A stretch of 64,000 nucleotides of DNA from Diaphorobacter nitroreducens (GTDB lineage Bacteria > Pseudomonadota > Gammaproteobacteria > Burkholderiales > Burkholderiaceae_C): contig RJVL01000005.1 of assembly GCA_003755025.1 (NCBI GenBank), positions 294,692 to 358,691 on the forward strand, written 5' to 3'. A program made the translations under genes and the position numbers. The notes under the pieces were generated by a model. That model ran no database searches and was not told the origin of the DNA. It saw only the letters and a list, made by a program, of their open reading frames with translations. This document shows, in pieces, positions 36,833-47,229 of the stretch (positions within the stretch are counted from its first letter, which is position 1; the number at the start of each line of letters is the position of its first letter).

Positions 36833-37650
36833 CGGCGCCCAGCCAGCCGGCGCCCGCCTGGGTGGCCGCCGCACGCCGGCAGGCGCAGTGCCCGCCAGTG
36901 GCACAGCGCGTGCCGCTGCTGTTGGGGCGCGAGTGCGTGGGGTCGGTGGATGCCGCGGTTTTTGACCAGATTGGCATTCAAAGGTTACTGGACAAGCGCT
37001 GGCAGCTATCACAAGTAGAGCATCAAGGGCAACCCGCGTGGGCCCTGCCGGCGCAGGAGGCCACGGCGGCGCTGAATGCGCTGGCCCTTGCGCTGCGCAC
37101 GGCGGGCTGCTGCGGCCCCTGGCGCGACGAGCAACTGGCCGTGTGCACGCCCGATGGCCGGCGCCTGGCGACCGTGGAGCGCGGGGCCGTGCGCGTGCTG
37201 GGCCTGGCCACGCAGGCCGTGCACCTGGTGGGCTGCACGGCGGGGGGCGCCCTGTGGGTGCAGCAGCGCTCCTTCACCAAGCCCAACAACCCCGGCCAGT
37301 GGGACACGCTGATGGGCGGCATGGTGTCCGCGGCCGACAGCCTGCATGAAGCCCTGGCGCGCGAGACATGGGAGGAGGCCGGGCTGCGCCTGGAGCAATT
37401 GCAGGCCCTGGCAGCCGGCGGCCAGGTGCAGTTTGCGCAGCCCAGCAGCGAGGCGGGTGGCACCGGCTACATGGTGGAGCGCATCGACTGGTTCCACGCC
37501 ACCGTGCCCGAGGGCGTGGTGCCGGTGAACCAGGATGGCGAAGTGGCGCGCTTCGAATGCCTGACCCATGGCGAGGTGCACGAGCGCCTGGCTCAAGGGG
37601 CGTTCACGCCGGAGGCGGCGCTGGTGCTGGCCGGTTTCTATGGTTGGTGA
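36829..37650 (+). CDS. Nudix hydrolase with DUF4743 N-terminal domain
   Basis: A 273-residue pyrophosphohydrolase. The N-terminal domain (about 1-110) is of the DUF4743 type found in thiamine-pyrophosphokinase-like Nudix proteins. The Nudix box GMVSAADSLHEALARETWEE plus AGL is complete except that the first Glu of GX5E is Asp; REXXEE is intact, so activity is plausible. Codons around 46-62 derive from a dispersed repeat translated in frame. Translation is coupled to qorA by ATGA. Confidence 0.9.
   Translation: MTAPSQPAPAWVAAARRQAQCPPVAQRVPLLLGRECVGSVDAAVFDQIGIQRLLDKRWQLSQVEHQGQPAWALPAQEATAALNALALALRTAGCCGPWRDEQLAVCTPDGRRLATVERGAVRVLGLATQAVHLVGCTAGGALWVQQRSFTKPNNPGQWDTLMGGMVSAADSLHEALARETWEEAGLRLEQLQALAAGGQVQFAQPSSEAGGTGYMVERIDWFHATVPEGVVPVNQDGEVARFECLTHGEVHERLAQGAFTPEAALVLAGFYGW
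36965..37019 (-). repeat. Dispersed repeat inside the Nudix gene
   Basis: CATTCAAAGGTTACTGGACA, AGCGCTGGCAGCTATCA: a reverse-oriented element translated within the DUF4743 domain as FQRLLDKRWQLSQ-like sequence (IQRLLDKRWQLSQ). Confidence 0.75.
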
Positions 37651-37707
37651 TTTGCTATTAAAACAATAGCTGTTACCGCATAATGGACAAGCGTTAGACA
37701 GCGATTT
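37649..37707 (+). repeat. Dispersed repeat element
   Basis: TTAAAACAATAGCTGTTACC, GCATAATGGACAAGCG, TTAGA: forward element directly after the Nudix stop codon. Confidence 0.75.
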
Positions 37708-37871
37708 CATTCGTTAGTGAAGCGCCGCCGCGGCGGTTGCCTGTGCAGCGGACTGGAGAACATGCGGCGCGCCGACGCCATAGGGGCACATGCCCGACAA
37801 TCCAGGCCTCATGCCTGCGCCGGCAGGCTCGCCGCACTACGGCACGCTTTCTCCACCGCTCCTCGCACACC

Positions 37872-38861
37872 ATGGCCCGTTCCCGTCTGCTGCCCGACAA
37901 CTTCACCCTTGCCCTCGTGGCCACCGTCACGCTGGCCAGCCTGCTGCCTGCATCCGGCGCCGTGGGCGCGTTTTTCGAGAAGGCCACCGTGGGCGTGGTG
38001 GCGCTGTTGTTCTTCATGCATGGCGCCAAGCTGTCGCGCGAGGCCGTGATCGCAGGCATCGGCCACTGGCGATTGCACCTGCTGGTGGTGGCCAGCACCT
38101 TCATGCTGTTTCCGGTGCTGGGCCTGGTGCTGCGGCCGGTGCTGCAGCCGCTGGTGACGCCCGAGCTGTACACCGGCGTGCTGTTCTTGTGTGTGCTGCC
38201 GGCCACGGTGCAGTCGGCCATCGCGTTCACGGCGGTGGCCCGCGGCAACATGGCGGCGGCCATTTGCAGCGCTTCGGCCTCCACCCTGCTGGGTATCGTG
38301 ATCACGCCGCTGTTGGTGGGCGTGGTGCTGCCGCAGGCCTCGGGCACGGTGCAGCAGGATGTGCTGGGCAGCATCGGTCGCATCATGCTGCAGCTGATGC
38401 TGCCCTTCGTTGCGGGGCACCTGCTGCGGCCGTGGATCGGCGGTTTCATTGGCCGCCACGCGGCGACGCTCAAGTACGTGGACCAGGGCTCGGTGCTGCT
38501 GGTGGTCTACACCGCATTCAGCGCAGCCGTGGTGGGCGGCCTGTGGCACGAGTTGCCGCTGCCTGCGCTGGCCGGCCTGCTGGTGGTGTGCGCGGTGATC
38601 TTGGGGCTGGCGCTCACCGCCACCACTTGGCTGGCGCGGCGCCTGGGTTTTTCCAAGGAGGATGAGATCACCATCGTGTTCTGTGGCTCCAAGAAGAGCC
38701 TGGTGAGCGGCGTACCCATGGCCAAGGTGCTGTTCCCCTCGGAGGCCGCAGGCGCCATCGTGCTGCCGCTGATGGTGTTCCACCAGATGCAGCTCATGGT
38801 GTGCGCGGTGCTGGCGCAGCGCTATGCACGCCGTCCCCAGGCGACAGCGCCTCAGGGGTGA
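37872..38861 (+). CDS. Bile acid:sodium symporter (SBF-like, YfeH-type) family transporter
   Basis: A 329-residue membrane protein with about 9-10 helices. Signature stretches: LLPDNFTLALVATVTLASLL, FFMHGAKLSREAV, LPATVQSAIAFTAVARGN and the C-terminal VFCGSKKSLVSGVPMAKVLF. This is the SBF-like/YfeH branch of the CPA/AT superfamily, of unknown substrate. The start ATG 37872 lies at the beginning of the conserved N-terminus. The stop overlaps by 10 bases, convergently, with the phosphate cotransporter gene. Confidence 0.9.
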   Translation: MARSRLLPDNFTLALVATVTLASLLPASGAVGAFFEKATVGVVALLFFMHGAKLSREAVIAGIGHWRLHLLVVASTFMLFPVLGLVLRPVLQPLVTPELYTGVLFLCVLPATVQSAIAFTAVARGNMAAAICSASASTLLGIVITPLLVGVVLPQASGTVQQDVLGSIGRIMLQLMLPFVAGHLLRPWIGGFIGRHAATLKYVDQGSVLLVVYTAFSAAVVGGLWHELPLPALAGLLVVCAVILGLALTATTWLARRLGFSKEDEITIVFCGSKKSLVSGVPMAKVLFPSEAAGAIVLPLMVFHQMQLMVCAVLAQRYARRPQATAPQG

Positions 38862-40522
38862 TCGTTCAGCGGCGCGGGCGCCGCGCGCAGGGCCTTGAGG
38901 CGGCTGGGGGCCAGCGCGCCGGCCGACTCCAGGATGGGGTAGGCGATGGAACAGATGTGCGAGTTGATGCGCTTGAGGTCGCTGATCAGGTCGATGTGCA
39001 GCGAGCTGGTCTCCATGGCCGGCACCGTGCCGTCCGACAGCCGTAGCAGGTGGCTGGCGGCGTAGGCGCGCTCCAGGTCGCGAAAGCGCACCTTCTCCTC
39101 CAGCAGGCGCTGCGCGTCGCGCAGGTTGCCGTTCAGGAACACGCTCATGCCCAGGCGCAGGTTGTCTATCAGGCGCTGGTGCAGTTCGGTGATCTCGGCC
39201 ATGCCGGCCTCGGAGAAGTCGCGGCCCTTGCGGATCTTCTTGTCCTCGATGTCCTGCAGCACGCGCTCGATGATGTCGCCCACCTGCTCCATGTTGATGG
39301 TGAAGCTGATGATGTCGGCCCAGCGGCGGCTTTCCTCCTCGCCCAGGGCCTCGCGCGAGATCTTCGTCAGGTAGTACTTGATCGCGGAGTACAGCTCGTC
39401 CACCTCGTCGTCCATCTTGCGCAGGCGTTCGGCCAGGTCCTGGTCGTTGTGGCGTATGACCTGCAGCACGCCCAGCAACATGGTCTCCACCACGTCGGCC
39501 TGGTACAGGGCCTCGCGCGCCGCGCAGGAGATGGCCAGCGAGGGCGTGGACAGCGCGGACGGGTCCAGGTGCTGCGGGCGGCGGCGCTGCGCGCTTTCGG
39601 GCTTGGGCAGCAACCACGCCACGGCGCGCGCCACCCATTGCGTGAAGCCGATGAAGCCCACGCTGATGAGGATGTTGTAGGCCAGGTGGAACAGCACCAC
39701 GCCCTGGGCCGTGCCGGGCATGTGCGGCTGCAGGTGCCGCAGCCACAGCCCGATGAACGGGGCCACCAGCAGCACGCCCAGGACCTTGAACACCAGGTTG
39801 CCCACGGTCACCTGGCGCACCTCCACGGCCGACTTGGCGGTGGTCAGTACCGCCACCAGGCCGCTACCCAGGTTGGCGCCCAGCACCAGGCCGAGGGCCA
39901 CGTCCAGCGGCACCACGTGCGAGGCGGCCATGGCCGCGATCAGCAGCACGATGGCGAGACTGGAGTAGGCCAGCACGGCCAGCACCGTGCCCAGGATGAT
40001 CTCCAGCGCAATGTCGCTGCGCACCGAGCCCAGCACCATCTTGATGACGGGCGAGGCCAGCATGGGGCCGCTGGCCTGCATCACCATCTCCAGCGCCAGC
40101 AGCATCAGCCCCAGGCCGATCAGCACGCGCCCCACGCGCCCGGCGGTGCCGGCCTGGCGCGCGATGAACAGCACCACGCCCACGAAGATGAACAGCGGCG
40201 ACAGCCACGACAGGTCCAGCGAGAACAGCACGGACATGAGCGCGGTGCCCACGTCAGCGCCGCGCATCACGGCCAGCGCCGCGGGCAGCGTGATCAGCCC
40301 CTGGCCCACGAAGGACGAGGTCATGAGCGAGGTGGCGGTGCTGGACTGCACCAGTGCCGTCACGCCCATGCCCGAGAGCGCGGCGGAGAAGCGGTTGCCC
40401 ATGCTGCGCGCCAGCATGGTGCGCAGATTGGCGCCGAACACGCGCAGCACGCCGGTGCGCACGAGGTGCGTGCCCCAGACCAGCAGGGCAATGGCGGCCA
40501 GCAGATTCAGCAGGTGTTTCAT
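38852..40522 (-). CDS. Na+/phosphate cotransporter family protein (YjbB/NptA-like)
   Basis: A 556-residue protein. The N-terminal two thirds hold two inverted Na/Pi-cotransport repeats with the QSSTATSLM motif (ALVQSSTATSLMTSSFVGQG) and SSLAIVLLIAAMAASH. The C-terminal third is a PhoU-like helical domain (RKMDDEVDELYSAIKYYL, INMEQVGDIIERVLQDIEDK). It probably exports or imports phosphate with sodium, with PhoU-type regulation. The start MKHLLNLLAAIALLVWGTH is typical for the family. Confidence 0.93.
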   Translation of the reverse strand: MKHLLNLLAAIALLVWGTHLVRTGVLRVFGANLRTMLARSMGNRFSAALSGMGVTALVQSSTATSLMTSSFVGQGLITLPAALAVMRGADVGTALMSVLFSLDLSWLSPLFIFVGVVLFIARQAGTAGRVGRVLIGLGLMLLALEMVMQASGPMLASPVIKMVLGSVRSDIALEIILGTVLAVLAYSSLAIVLLIAAMAASHVVPLDVALGLVLGANLGSGLVAVLTTAKSAVEVRQVTVGNLVFKVLGVLLVAPFIGLWLRHLQPHMPGTAQGVVLFHLAYNILISVGFIGFTQWVARAVAWLLPKPESAQRRRPQHLDPSALSTPSLAISCAAREALYQADVVETMLLGVLQVIRHNDQDLAERLRKMDDEVDELYSAIKYYLTKISREALGEEESRRWADIISFTINMEQVGDIIERVLQDIEDKKIRKGRDFSEAGMAEITELHQRLIDNLRLGMSVFLNGNLRDAQRLLEEKVRFRDLERAYAASHLLRLSDGTVPAMETSSLHIDLISDLKRINSHICSIAYPILESAGALAPSRLKALRAAPAPLNDHP

Positions 40523-40616
40523 GGGTGGGCTTGGGCTCTTCCAACGGGTCGTCGTGCGACCATGAAACAGCGCAGCATACCCGCGAACGGGCGCCGTGGT
40601 GGCGCCCAGGCGGGCG

Positions 40617-41114
40617 TCAGCCGGTGCGGCGCACGCGCAGCAGCTCGTCCAGGATCAGGCAGGCCGCACCCACGGTGATGGCGCAGTCGGCCACGTTGAA
40701 CGCGGGGAAGTGCCAGCCGCGCAGGTGAAAGTCCAGGAAGTCCACGACGTAGCCATGCTGCAGGCGGTCCACCACGTTGCCGATGGCACCGCCCAGGATG
40801 CTGGACAGCGCGAAGCAGAACAGCTTCTGCCCCGGGTGGGCGCGCAGCTGCCACAGGATGAAGACCGCCGTTGCCAGCGCAATGCCCGTGAACAGCCAGC
40901 GCTGCCATCCCCCGGCATCGGCCAGGAAGGAGAACGCCGCCCCGGTGTTGTGCGCCCGCACGATGTTGAAGAAGCTGGTCACGTAGGTCGCGTCGCCCAG
41001 GCGGTAGTAGCCCAGGATCAGCGTCTTGGTGAACTGGTCGGCAATGACGAGCAGCACGGCCCAGGCCAACCAGGGCCACAGGCTGGCGCTGCGGGATACG
41101 GCGGCGCGCGCCAT
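40617..41114 (-). CDS. lspA: Lipoprotein signal peptidase (signal peptidase II)
   Basis: A 165-residue inner-membrane aspartyl protease that cleaves prolipoprotein signal peptides after lipidation. Four membrane helices; active-site aspartates in GNVVDRL and [12 protein letters not shown]; the conserved NTGAAFSFL is present. It follows ileS with a one-base overlap (TGATG), the usual ribF-ileS-lspA arrangement. Confidence 0.97.
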   Translation of the reverse strand: MARAAVSRSASLWPWLAWAVLLVIADQFTKTLILGYYRLGDATYVTSFFNIVRAHNTGAAFSFLADAGGWQRWLFTGIALATAVFILWQLRAHPGQKLFCFALSSILGGAIGNVVDRLQHGYVVDFLDFHLRGWHFPAFNVADCAITVGAACLILDELLRVRRTG

Positions 41115-43969
41115 CAGGCGTGCACCCGGTTTTCACCGGCGCCATGCAAGTTGCTGTCGCAGCGCCCGCAGAGCGTGGGGTGCTCGGGATTCTGGCCCAC
41201 GTCGGCGCGGTAGTGCCAGCAGCGCTCGCACTTGGCATCGGAACTGGCTGCAACGCTGATCTGCAGGGCGCTGCCAGCTATCAAATATGTAGCTGAAACG
41301 ATGAGCACGAACTTCAGGTCGTCGCCCAGGCTGGCCAGCAGCGCATGGTCTTCGGGCGCGGCAGTGAGCGTGACCACGGCCTGTAGCGACGAGCCCACGG
41401 TGCCGGCAGCGCGCACGGTCTCGATCTCCTTGTTCACCGCGTCGCGGATCTCACGTAGGCGTTCCCACTTGGCGGCCAGGCCTTCGTCGGCCGTGGGAAT
41501 GGTCTGGTAGGTCTCCAGGTAGATGGTCTCGGACTGGCCGAACACCTTCCATGCCTCTTCGGCCGTGAAGGACAGGAACGGCGCCATCCAGCGCAGCATG
41601 GCATGGGTGATCTGGTACAGCGCCGTCTGCGCGCTGCGGCGCGCCAGGCTCTTGGGCGCCGTGGTGTACAGGCGGTCCTTGAGCACGTCGAGGTAAAAGC
41701 CCCCCAGGTCTTCCGAGCAGTACAGCTGCAGCTTGGCGACCACGGGGTGGAACTCGTACACCTTGTAGTGCGCCAGGATGTCCTGCTGCAGCTGCGCCGC
41801 GCGCGAGAGGGCGTAGCGGTCGATCTCCAGCATCTGCTCGAACGGCACGGCGTCCTGGGCCGGGTCGAAGTCGCTCACGTTGGCGAGCAAGAAGCGCAGC
41901 GTGTTGCGGATGCGGCGGTAGGCGTCCACCACGCGCGCCAGGATCTTGTCGTCGATCGCCAGGTCGCCCGAGTAGTCGGTGGCGGCACACCACAGGCGGA
42001 TGATTTCGGCGCCCAGCTTGCCGCTCACCTCCTGCGGCGAGACGGTGTTGCCCAGCGACTTGCTCATCTTCTTGCCCTGGCCGTCCACCGTGAAGCCGTG
42101 CGTGAGCAGGCCGCGGTAGGGTGCGCGCCCGAAGATGGCGCTGGCCAGCAGCAGCGAGCTGTGGAACCAGCCGCGGTGCTGGTCATGGCCTTCGAGGTAC
42201 AGGTCGGCCTCGGGACCCTCGTCATGGTGCATGGTGGGGTGGGTGCCGCGCATCACATGCCAGAAGGTGGAGCCGGAGTCGAACCACACTTCCAGGATGT
42301 CGGTGCTCTTGGTGTAGTGCTTGGCGTCCTCCGCGCCCAGGATCTCCTCGGCCGTCACACGGCTCCAGGCTTCGATGCCGCCCTGCTCGACGATCTCTGC
42401 GGCCTGGTCGATGATCTCCATGGTGCGCGGGTGCAGCTCGCCCGAGTCCTGGTGCAGGAAGAACGGGATCGGCACGCCCCAGCTGCGCTGGCGCGAAATG
42501 CACCAGTCGGGCCGTCCGGCAATCATGTCGCGCAGGCGGGCCTTGCCGTTGTCCGGGTAGAAGGCCGTGTGCTCGATGGCTTCCAGCGCGATCTGGCGCA
42601 GGGTTTGTGCGGGTTTCTGCGCCGGGTCGGTGAACACGCCCTCGCCCTCGTCCATGCGCACGAACCACTGCGCCGCGGCGCGGTAGATCACGGGCGTCTT
42701 GTGGCGCCAGCAGTGCGGGTAGCTGTGGGTGATGGTGGTGGTGTTCAGCAGGCGACCGGCGACCTTGAGTGCGTCGATGATGACGGGCACGGCCTTCCAG
42801 ATGTGCTGGCCGCCGAACAGCGGAAAGTCCGCCGCGTAGGTGCCGTTGCCCTGCACGGGGTTCAGGATCTGGTCGTAGGCCATGCCGTGGGCGACGCAGG
42901 AGTTGAAGTCGTCCACGCCATAGGCGGGCGAGGAGTGCACCAGGCCCGTGCCATCGCTGGCAGTGGCGTAGTCGGCCAGGTACACGGGCGACAGGCGCCG
43001 GTAGCCCGCGTCCATGTCGTACAGCGGATGCTCGAACTCCAGGCCCGCGAGCTTTTCGCCGGGCACCACGGCCAGCACCTGGCCCGTGAGGCCCCAGCGC
43101 GTCATGCAGGCCTCGACCAGCGATTCGGCCACGATGAACAGGCCGCGCTCGGTGTCCACCAGCGCGTACGGCAGCTCGGGATTGAGGTTCAGTGCCTGGT
43201 TGGCGGGAATGGTCCAGGCGGTGGTGGTCCAGATGACCGCGAAGGCGTCCTTGGACAGGGCGGGCAGGCCGAAGGCAGCGGCCAGCTTGGCCGGCTCATG
43301 CGCCTTGAACGCCACGTCCAGCGTCTGGCTCTTCTTGTCCTGGTATTCGATCTCGAACTCCGCCAGCGACGAGGCGCAGTCGAAGCACCAGTACACGGGC
43401 TTCAAGCCACGGTACACGAAACCGCGCTCCATGACCTTTTTGAGCGCGCGGACCTCGCCGGCCTCGCTCGCAAAATTCATGGTCTTGTACGGGTTGTCCC
43501 AGTCGCCCAGCACGCCCAGGCGCTTGAAGTCCACCATCTGCTGCGCGATCTGCTCGGTGGCAAACGCGCGGCCCTTGGCCTGCATCTCGTCGCGCGGCAG
43601 GTTGCGGCCGTGCAGCTTTTCGATGGCGTTTTCGATCGGCAGGCCGTGGCAGTCCCAGCCCGGCACGTAGATCGCGTCAAAGCCCTCGAGCTGGCGCGCC
43701 TTGATGATCATGTCCTTCAGGATCTTGTTTACCGCGTGGCCGATGTGCAGCTGGCCGTTGGCGTACGGCGGGCCGTCGTGCAGGATGAACTTCGGCGCGC
43801 CGCTGCGGGCGTCGCGCAGCTTCTTGTAGATGCCCTTGTCGTCCCATTCCTTGACCCAGCCCGGCTCGCGCTTGGGCAGGTCGCCGCGCATGGGGAAGGG
43901 CGTGTCGGGCATGTTCAGCGTGCCGCGGTAGGCACTGGCGGGGGCGTTCTTGGGGTTGGAATCGGACAT
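41114..43969 (-). CDS. ileS: Isoleucyl-tRNA synthetase
   Basis: A 951-residue class I synthetase with editing domain. Motifs: HIGH in [16 protein letters not shown] in [10 protein letters not shown], and a C-terminal zinc site CERC...CGRC that marks the type 1 bacterial enzyme. The start is ATG 43969 ([12 protein letters not shown]); the frame extends 21 codons further without conservation. A dispersed-repeat remnant (41264-41302) is translated between the anticodon-binding domain and the zinc finger. Confidence 0.97.
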   Translation of the reverse strand: MSDSNPKNAPASAYRGTLNMPDTPFPMRGDLPKREPGWVKEWDDKGIYKKLRDARSGAPKFILHDGPPYANGQLHIGHAVNKILKDMIIKARQLEGFDAIYVPGWDCHGLPIENAIEKLHGRNLPRDEMQAKGRAFATEQIAQQMVDFKRLGVLGDWDNPYKTMNFASEAGEVRALKKVMERGFVYRGLKPVYWCFDCASSLAEFEIEYQDKKSQTLDVAFKAHEPAKLAAAFGLPALSKDAFAVIWTTTAWTIPANQALNLNPELPYALVDTERGLFIVAESLVEACMTRWGLTGQVLAVVPGEKLAGLEFEHPLYDMDAGYRRLSPVYLADYATASDGTGLVHSSPAYGVDDFNSCVAHGMAYDQILNPVQGNGTYAADFPLFGGQHIWKAVPVIIDALKVAGRLLNTTTITHSYPHCWRHKTPVIYRAAAQWFVRMDEGEGVFTDPAQKPAQTLRQIALEAIEHTAFYPDNGKARLRDMIAGRPDWCISRQRSWGVPIPFFLHQDSGELHPRTMEIIDQAAEIVEQGGIEAWSRVTAEEILGAEDAKHYTKSTDILEVWFDSGSTFWHVMRGTHPTMHHDEGPEADLYLEGHDQHRGWFHSSLLLASAIFGRAPYRGLLTHGFTVDGQGKKMSKSLGNTVSPQEVSGKLGAEIIRLWCAATDYSGDLAIDDKILARVVDAYRRIRNTLRFLLANVSDFDPAQDAVPFEQMLEIDRYALSRAAQLQQDILAHYKVYEFHPVVAKLQLYCSEDLGGFYLDVLKDRLYTTAPKSLARRSAQTALYQITHAMLRWMAPFLSFTAEEAWKVFGQSETIYLETYQTIPTADEGLAAKWERLREIRDAVNKEIETVRAAGTVGSSLQAVVTLTAAPEDHALLASLGDDLKFVLIVSATYLIAGSALQISVAASSDAKCERCWHYRADVGQNPEHPTLCGRCDSNLHGAGENRVHA
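41264..41302 (-). repeat. Dispersed repeat remnant inside ileS
   Basis: GGGCGCTGCCAGCTATCAAA, TATGTAGCTG: reverse-oriented partial element, translated in ileS as [15 protein letters not shown]-like sequence. Confidence 0.65.
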
Positions 43970-44083
43970 GGGAACCTTCAGGTCAAGGGCGTTCCGGGCG
44001 TGGCCCGAAAGGCAAACACGGGGGCAGGACAAGGGCGGGGCTGGCGCGGCCCGCCAAGCGCTGGCGGGGCGAAGGCGGCCCCG

Positions 44084-45127
44084 TCAAATTCGGTCGCGGG
44101 TGGTCTGGCGACGGGTCTCTGCGTGGGAGGATGCGAAGTACGCGCGGGCGTCATCGCAGTCCTTGGCGATGCCGGTTGTGAGGGCGCCAAGGCTGTCGTA
44201 CTTCAGCTCGTCGTGCAGTTTGTGCAGGAGTTCCACGCGCACGATTTTACCGTAGGCCCCCTCGGCTCCCAGGTGAGCGGGCCACTGCAGGCAATGCGTC
44301 TCCAGCAGCACGCGCCCGCCGTTCACGTCGCTCGGGTCCAGCGACGGGCGCACGCCCAGGTTGGCCACACCGGGCAGGGGCTCGGCGTCCAGCCCGTGCA
44401 CCAGTACCGCGAAGATGCCGCTGGCGGCCGGTTTCCAGTGCGCAAAGCGCAGGTTCAGCGTGCGAAAGCCGTCCTGGTGAGGCCCGCTGGCGGCGGAGCG
44501 GCCCAGCGACCGGCCCAGCTTGCGTCCATGCACCACGTGGCCAGAGATCGCGTACGGGCGCCCCAGCAGGCGAGTGGCTTCCTCCATGTCGCCGGCGCCC
44601 AGGGCGTCGCGCACGGCGGAGCTGGAAACACGCAGCCCGTGCACCTCGTAGCTGTTCATGCGCGCCACCTCGAAGCCGCGCTCGCGGCCGGCGGTGTCCA
44701 GCATGGCGTAGTCCCCCGCGCGCTGGGCGCCGAAGCGGAAATCGTCGCCCACCAGCAGGTAGCGCGCCCCCAGGCCGCCCACCACCACATCGTCGATGAA
44801 GGCCTGGGGTGCCTGGCGTGCCAGCTTTTCGTTGAACGGCAGCACGATGGTCTGCTGCACGCCGCAGCGCGCCAGCTCGGACAGCTTGTCGCGCAGCGTG
44901 CCGATGCGCGCGGGCGCGAGATCCGGGCGCTTGTGCACCCCGGCGAAGTAGTCGCGCGGATGCGGCTCGAAGGTCAGCACGCAGCTTTGCACGCCGCGGT
45001 GCTGCGCCTCGCTGTTCAGCAGGGCCAGCATGGCCTGGTGGCCGCGGTGCACGCCGTCGAAATTGCCGATGGTGAGGGCGCAGGCCGGTGCCACGTCCGG
45101 GTGATGGAAGCCGCGGAAGATCTTCAT
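44084..45127 (-). CDS. ribF: Bifunctional riboflavin kinase / FAD synthetase
   Basis: A 347-residue enzyme that makes FMN and FAD. The N-terminal FAD synthetase domain has LTIGNFDGVHRGHQAML and the loop with SSSAVRDAL. The C-terminal flavokinase domain has the GRKLGR motif (ISGHVVHGRKLGRSLG) and PGVANLGVRPS...LLETH. It is the first gene of the ribF-ileS-lspA operon, and a dispersed repeat forms its immediate upstream region. Confidence 0.96.
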   Translation of the reverse strand: MKIFRGFHHPDVAPACALTIGNFDGVHRGHQAMLALLNSEAQHRGVQSCVLTFEPHPRDYFAGVHKRPDLAPARIGTLRDKLSELARCGVQQTIVLPFNEKLARQAPQAFIDDVVVGGLGARYLLVGDDFRFGAQRAGDYAMLDTAGRERGFEVARMNSYEVHGLRVSSSAVRDALGAGDMEEATRLLGRPYAISGHVVHGRKLGRSLGRSAASGPHQDGFRTLNLRFAHWKPAASGIFAVLVHGLDAEPLPGVANLGVRPSLDPSDVNGGRVLLETHCLQWPAHLGAEGAYGKIVRVELLHKLHDELKYDSLGALTTGIAKDCDDARAYFASSHAETRRQTTRDRI

Positions 45128-45172
45128 CGCAGTGCTTTTCTTTTGATAGCGGCTGGCGCAAGTCCATCAAGC
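45124..45172 (+). repeat. Dispersed repeat element upstream of ribF
   Basis: TTTGATAGCGGCTGGCGC, AAGTCCATCAAGCGCTTGAC: forward element in the divergent gap between ribF and the HNH gene. It overlaps the ribF start region. Confidence 0.7.
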
Positions 45173-45289
45173 GCTTGACGCCAATTTGTCATGAAAAAGA
45201 GTATATTGTGCGCTACCGGCTGCGCTGCACAGTGCGACCGGCGAGACATCAACGTTCCGATTCTTGTGTTCCATGGCAGGAGGCGTGTT

Positions 45290-45847
45290 GTGAAGGTCTT
45301 GAAGCTGTCGGCCCAGGGGCTGCCGCAATCCTGGATAACGCTGGAGCAGGCGGTCACGCACTACGCCGCGGGCGAGGTGCGCTGGGAGATCGGCGCGCAG
45401 GTCGCGCTGTTTCGCGGTGGCCATAACGCCATCACCGGCGAGCAGTCACAGATCGCGGTAAGCAGCATCATCGGTACGCGTGGCGTGCCGAACATCAACC
45501 CCTTTGACCTCTACCCCAGCCTCACCAACGCCAAGCTGTTCGCACGCGACCGCAACGTGTGCGCCTACTGCGGAGGGCATTTCCAGGAACAGGACCTGAC
45601 CCGCGAGCACATCGTGCCGTTTGCCAGGAACGGCGTGGACCACTGGATGAACGTGGTCACCTCCTGCCGCCCCTGCAACCACCGCAAGGGCCCGCGTACG
45701 CCCGAGCAGGCGCATATGCCGCTGCTGTACACGCCTTACGTACCCAGCCTGTGGGAAGACTTCATCCTGCGCAACCGGCGCATCCTGGCCGACCAGATGG
45801 AGTTCCTCATGGCCCACGTGCCCAAGTCGTCGCGGCTGTTGAGCTGA
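45290..45847 (+). CDS. HNH endonuclease family protein
   Basis: A 185-residue protein. Zinc cysteines CAYC (91-94) and CRPC (126-129) bracket the HNH core: EHIVPFARNG (His107), NVVTSC (Asn121) and NHRKG (Asn130-His131). This is the McrA/5-methylcytosine-endonuclease-like HNH fold in a widely conserved stand-alone bacterial form of unknown target. The start is GTG 45290 with AGGAGG six bases upstream; the frame is open to 45191. It is not part of an obvious restriction or phage cluster. Confidence 0.88.
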   Translation: MKVLKLSAQGLPQSWITLEQAVTHYAAGEVRWEIGAQVALFRGGHNAITGEQSQIAVSSIIGTRGVPNINPFDLYPSLTNAKLFARDRNVCAYCGGHFQEQDLTREHIVPFARNGVDHWMNVVTSCRPCNHRKGPRTPEQAHMPLLYTPYVPSLWEDFILRNRRILADQMEFLMAHVPKSSRLLS

Positions 45848-45860
45848 CGTTGGCGGTAAG

Positions 45861-45888
45861 AAAAAACGCGGCCTTGGCCGCGTTTTTT
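45861..45888. terminator. Bidirectional terminator
   Basis: AAAAAACGCGGCC-tt-GGCCGCGTTTTTT between the convergent HNH and TPR-methyltransferase genes; T-runs on both strands. Confidence 0.93.
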
Positions 45889-45909
45889 GATGAGGCCGGC
45901 TGGGCTTTC

Positions 45910-47229
45910 TTAAGCAGCCGCCTTGCGGGCCTTGACCAGGAAGCCTTGCACAGGCTCGCCGCCTTCGTAGCGCAGCGTCAGGTCTTCGATCTCCACCGAT
46001 TCAAAGCCCGCTTGGCGGCACAGCGCCTGCACATGGCTGCGCTTGTGGGCATAGCGGCCATTGGACTGCAGCACGAGGTCGGCGCCTTCTTCCGGGGCGG
46101 CCTCGCAGGAGAAGTAAAAGTCCCCGGCCGGCAGCAGAATGCGGTGCGCGTTGGGAATGGTTTCCCCCAGCTCGCCGGTGTAAATGAAGACGTCCAGTGC
46201 GGTGATTACCTCATAGATGTCGCCCGGCGTCTCGCGCAGCGCATCCAGCAGGTTGACGGTGTGAAACCGGTCGTACACGCGGTGGCGATGGGCCTGCTCG
46301 ATCATCTTGGTGGAAACATCCACGCCGATCAGGAATCCGTCGATGCGGCCCAAGCACACACCCAGCAGCCCCGTGCCGCAGCCCAGGTCCAGCACATTCA
46401 GGTGCTTATCGGGGTAGCGGGCCAGGATCTTGTCGGCCACGATTTTCGGCAGTTGGTACCGCAGACCGCGTACCGTGTGCTGGTCGTAGACCTCGGCCAG
46501 GCCATCAAACAGATGGCGGTTCAACTCGACAGGCTGGTGCGGCGGGGTAACGCCATGGGCCAGCGCGCTGTAATAGGCATACACGGAATCGCCGGGCGCC
46601 AACTCAAGCAACGTGGTGGTATCGGCCGCGGCCTGGGCGGGCTTGCCTGCCGCCAGCAGGGTCTTCACGCGGCCCAGCAGCGCCTGTTGGTCCTTGGGAT
46701 CCTGCGCGATCAAGCCGTTCCATACATCCAGTGCTTCGGCGTGTTGCCCCAGGCCTTCCAGGTCGGCGGCCAGGAGGCGGCGCAACTGCACGTCGCCCGG
46801 CACCAGCTCCAGACCGCGACGCAGATGGCGCACGGCCATTTCAGCGTGGCCCGCACGGTGCGCAATGTCCACCACCCCGGCCAGCACCAACAGGTTCTTG
46901 GGCTCCAGCTTGGCCACCTTCTCGGCCGTCTCCACGGCTTCCTGGAACTGGTTCTGTCGCGCCAGCAGCAGCGCCAGCTCCAGCAGACCCGGGCCCCATG
47001 TAGGTGCCAGGGCGACGCTCTTGCGCAGGGCTTCGAAGGCGCCCTTGACGTTGCCTGCCTTCTCCGCCATCAGGCCGGCCAGCATGAAGACGCGCGCGTC
47101 GTTGGGCGACTTCTTCTGGGCCTTGTTCAGGGTCTCGGCAGCCTGGCGGAGTTCACCTTTGGCGATCTGGGTGCGGGCGGTCTCGAGGTACTGGCGGATG
47201 GGGTCAGCGTGGGGGGCAGTGGCGCTCAT
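45910..47229 (-). CDS. TPR-repeat class I methyltransferase
   Basis: A 439-residue protein. The N-terminal half (about 1-220) holds roughly six tetratricopeptide repeats (for example AKGELRQAAETLNKAQKKSP). The C-terminal half is a SAM-dependent methyltransferase with NVLDLGCGTGLLGVCLG and IGVDVSTKMIEQA, then YEVITALDVFIYTGEL. TPR plus methyltransferase proteins of this kind are conserved in Burkholderiales; the substrate is unknown. The final LVKARKAAA is clear methyltransferase C-terminus. Confidence 0.9.
   Translation of the reverse strand: MSATAPHADPIRQYLETARTQIAKGELRQAAETLNKAQKKSPNDARVFMLAGLMAEKAGNVKGAFEALRKSVALAPTWGPGLLELALLLARQNQFQEAVETAEKVAKLEPKNLLVLAGVVDIAHRAGHAEMAVRHLRRGLELVPGDVQLRRLLAADLEGLGQHAEALDVWNGLIAQDPKDQQALLGRVKTLLAAGKPAQAAADTTTLLELAPGDSVYAYYSALAHGVTPPHQPVELNRHLFDGLAEVYDQHTVRGLRYQLPKIVADKILARYPDKHLNVLDLGCGTGLLGVCLGRIDGFLIGVDVSTKMIEQAHRHRVYDRFHTVNLLDALRETPGDIYEVITALDVFIYTGELGETIPNAHRILLPAGDFYFSCEAAPEEGADLVLQSNGRYAHKRSHVQALCRQAGFESVEIEDLTLRYEGGEPVQGFLVKARKAAA

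Noticed and set aside
39050-40678. 542-codon plus-strand frame opposite the Na/Pi cotransporter gene
   Set aside because: His/Gln-rich shadow of the minus-strand gene.
41603-45178. Very long plus-strand frame opposite ileS and ribF
   Set aside because: Its length reflects the absence of stops in antisense GC-rich DNA; it crosses two firm genes and contains no domain.
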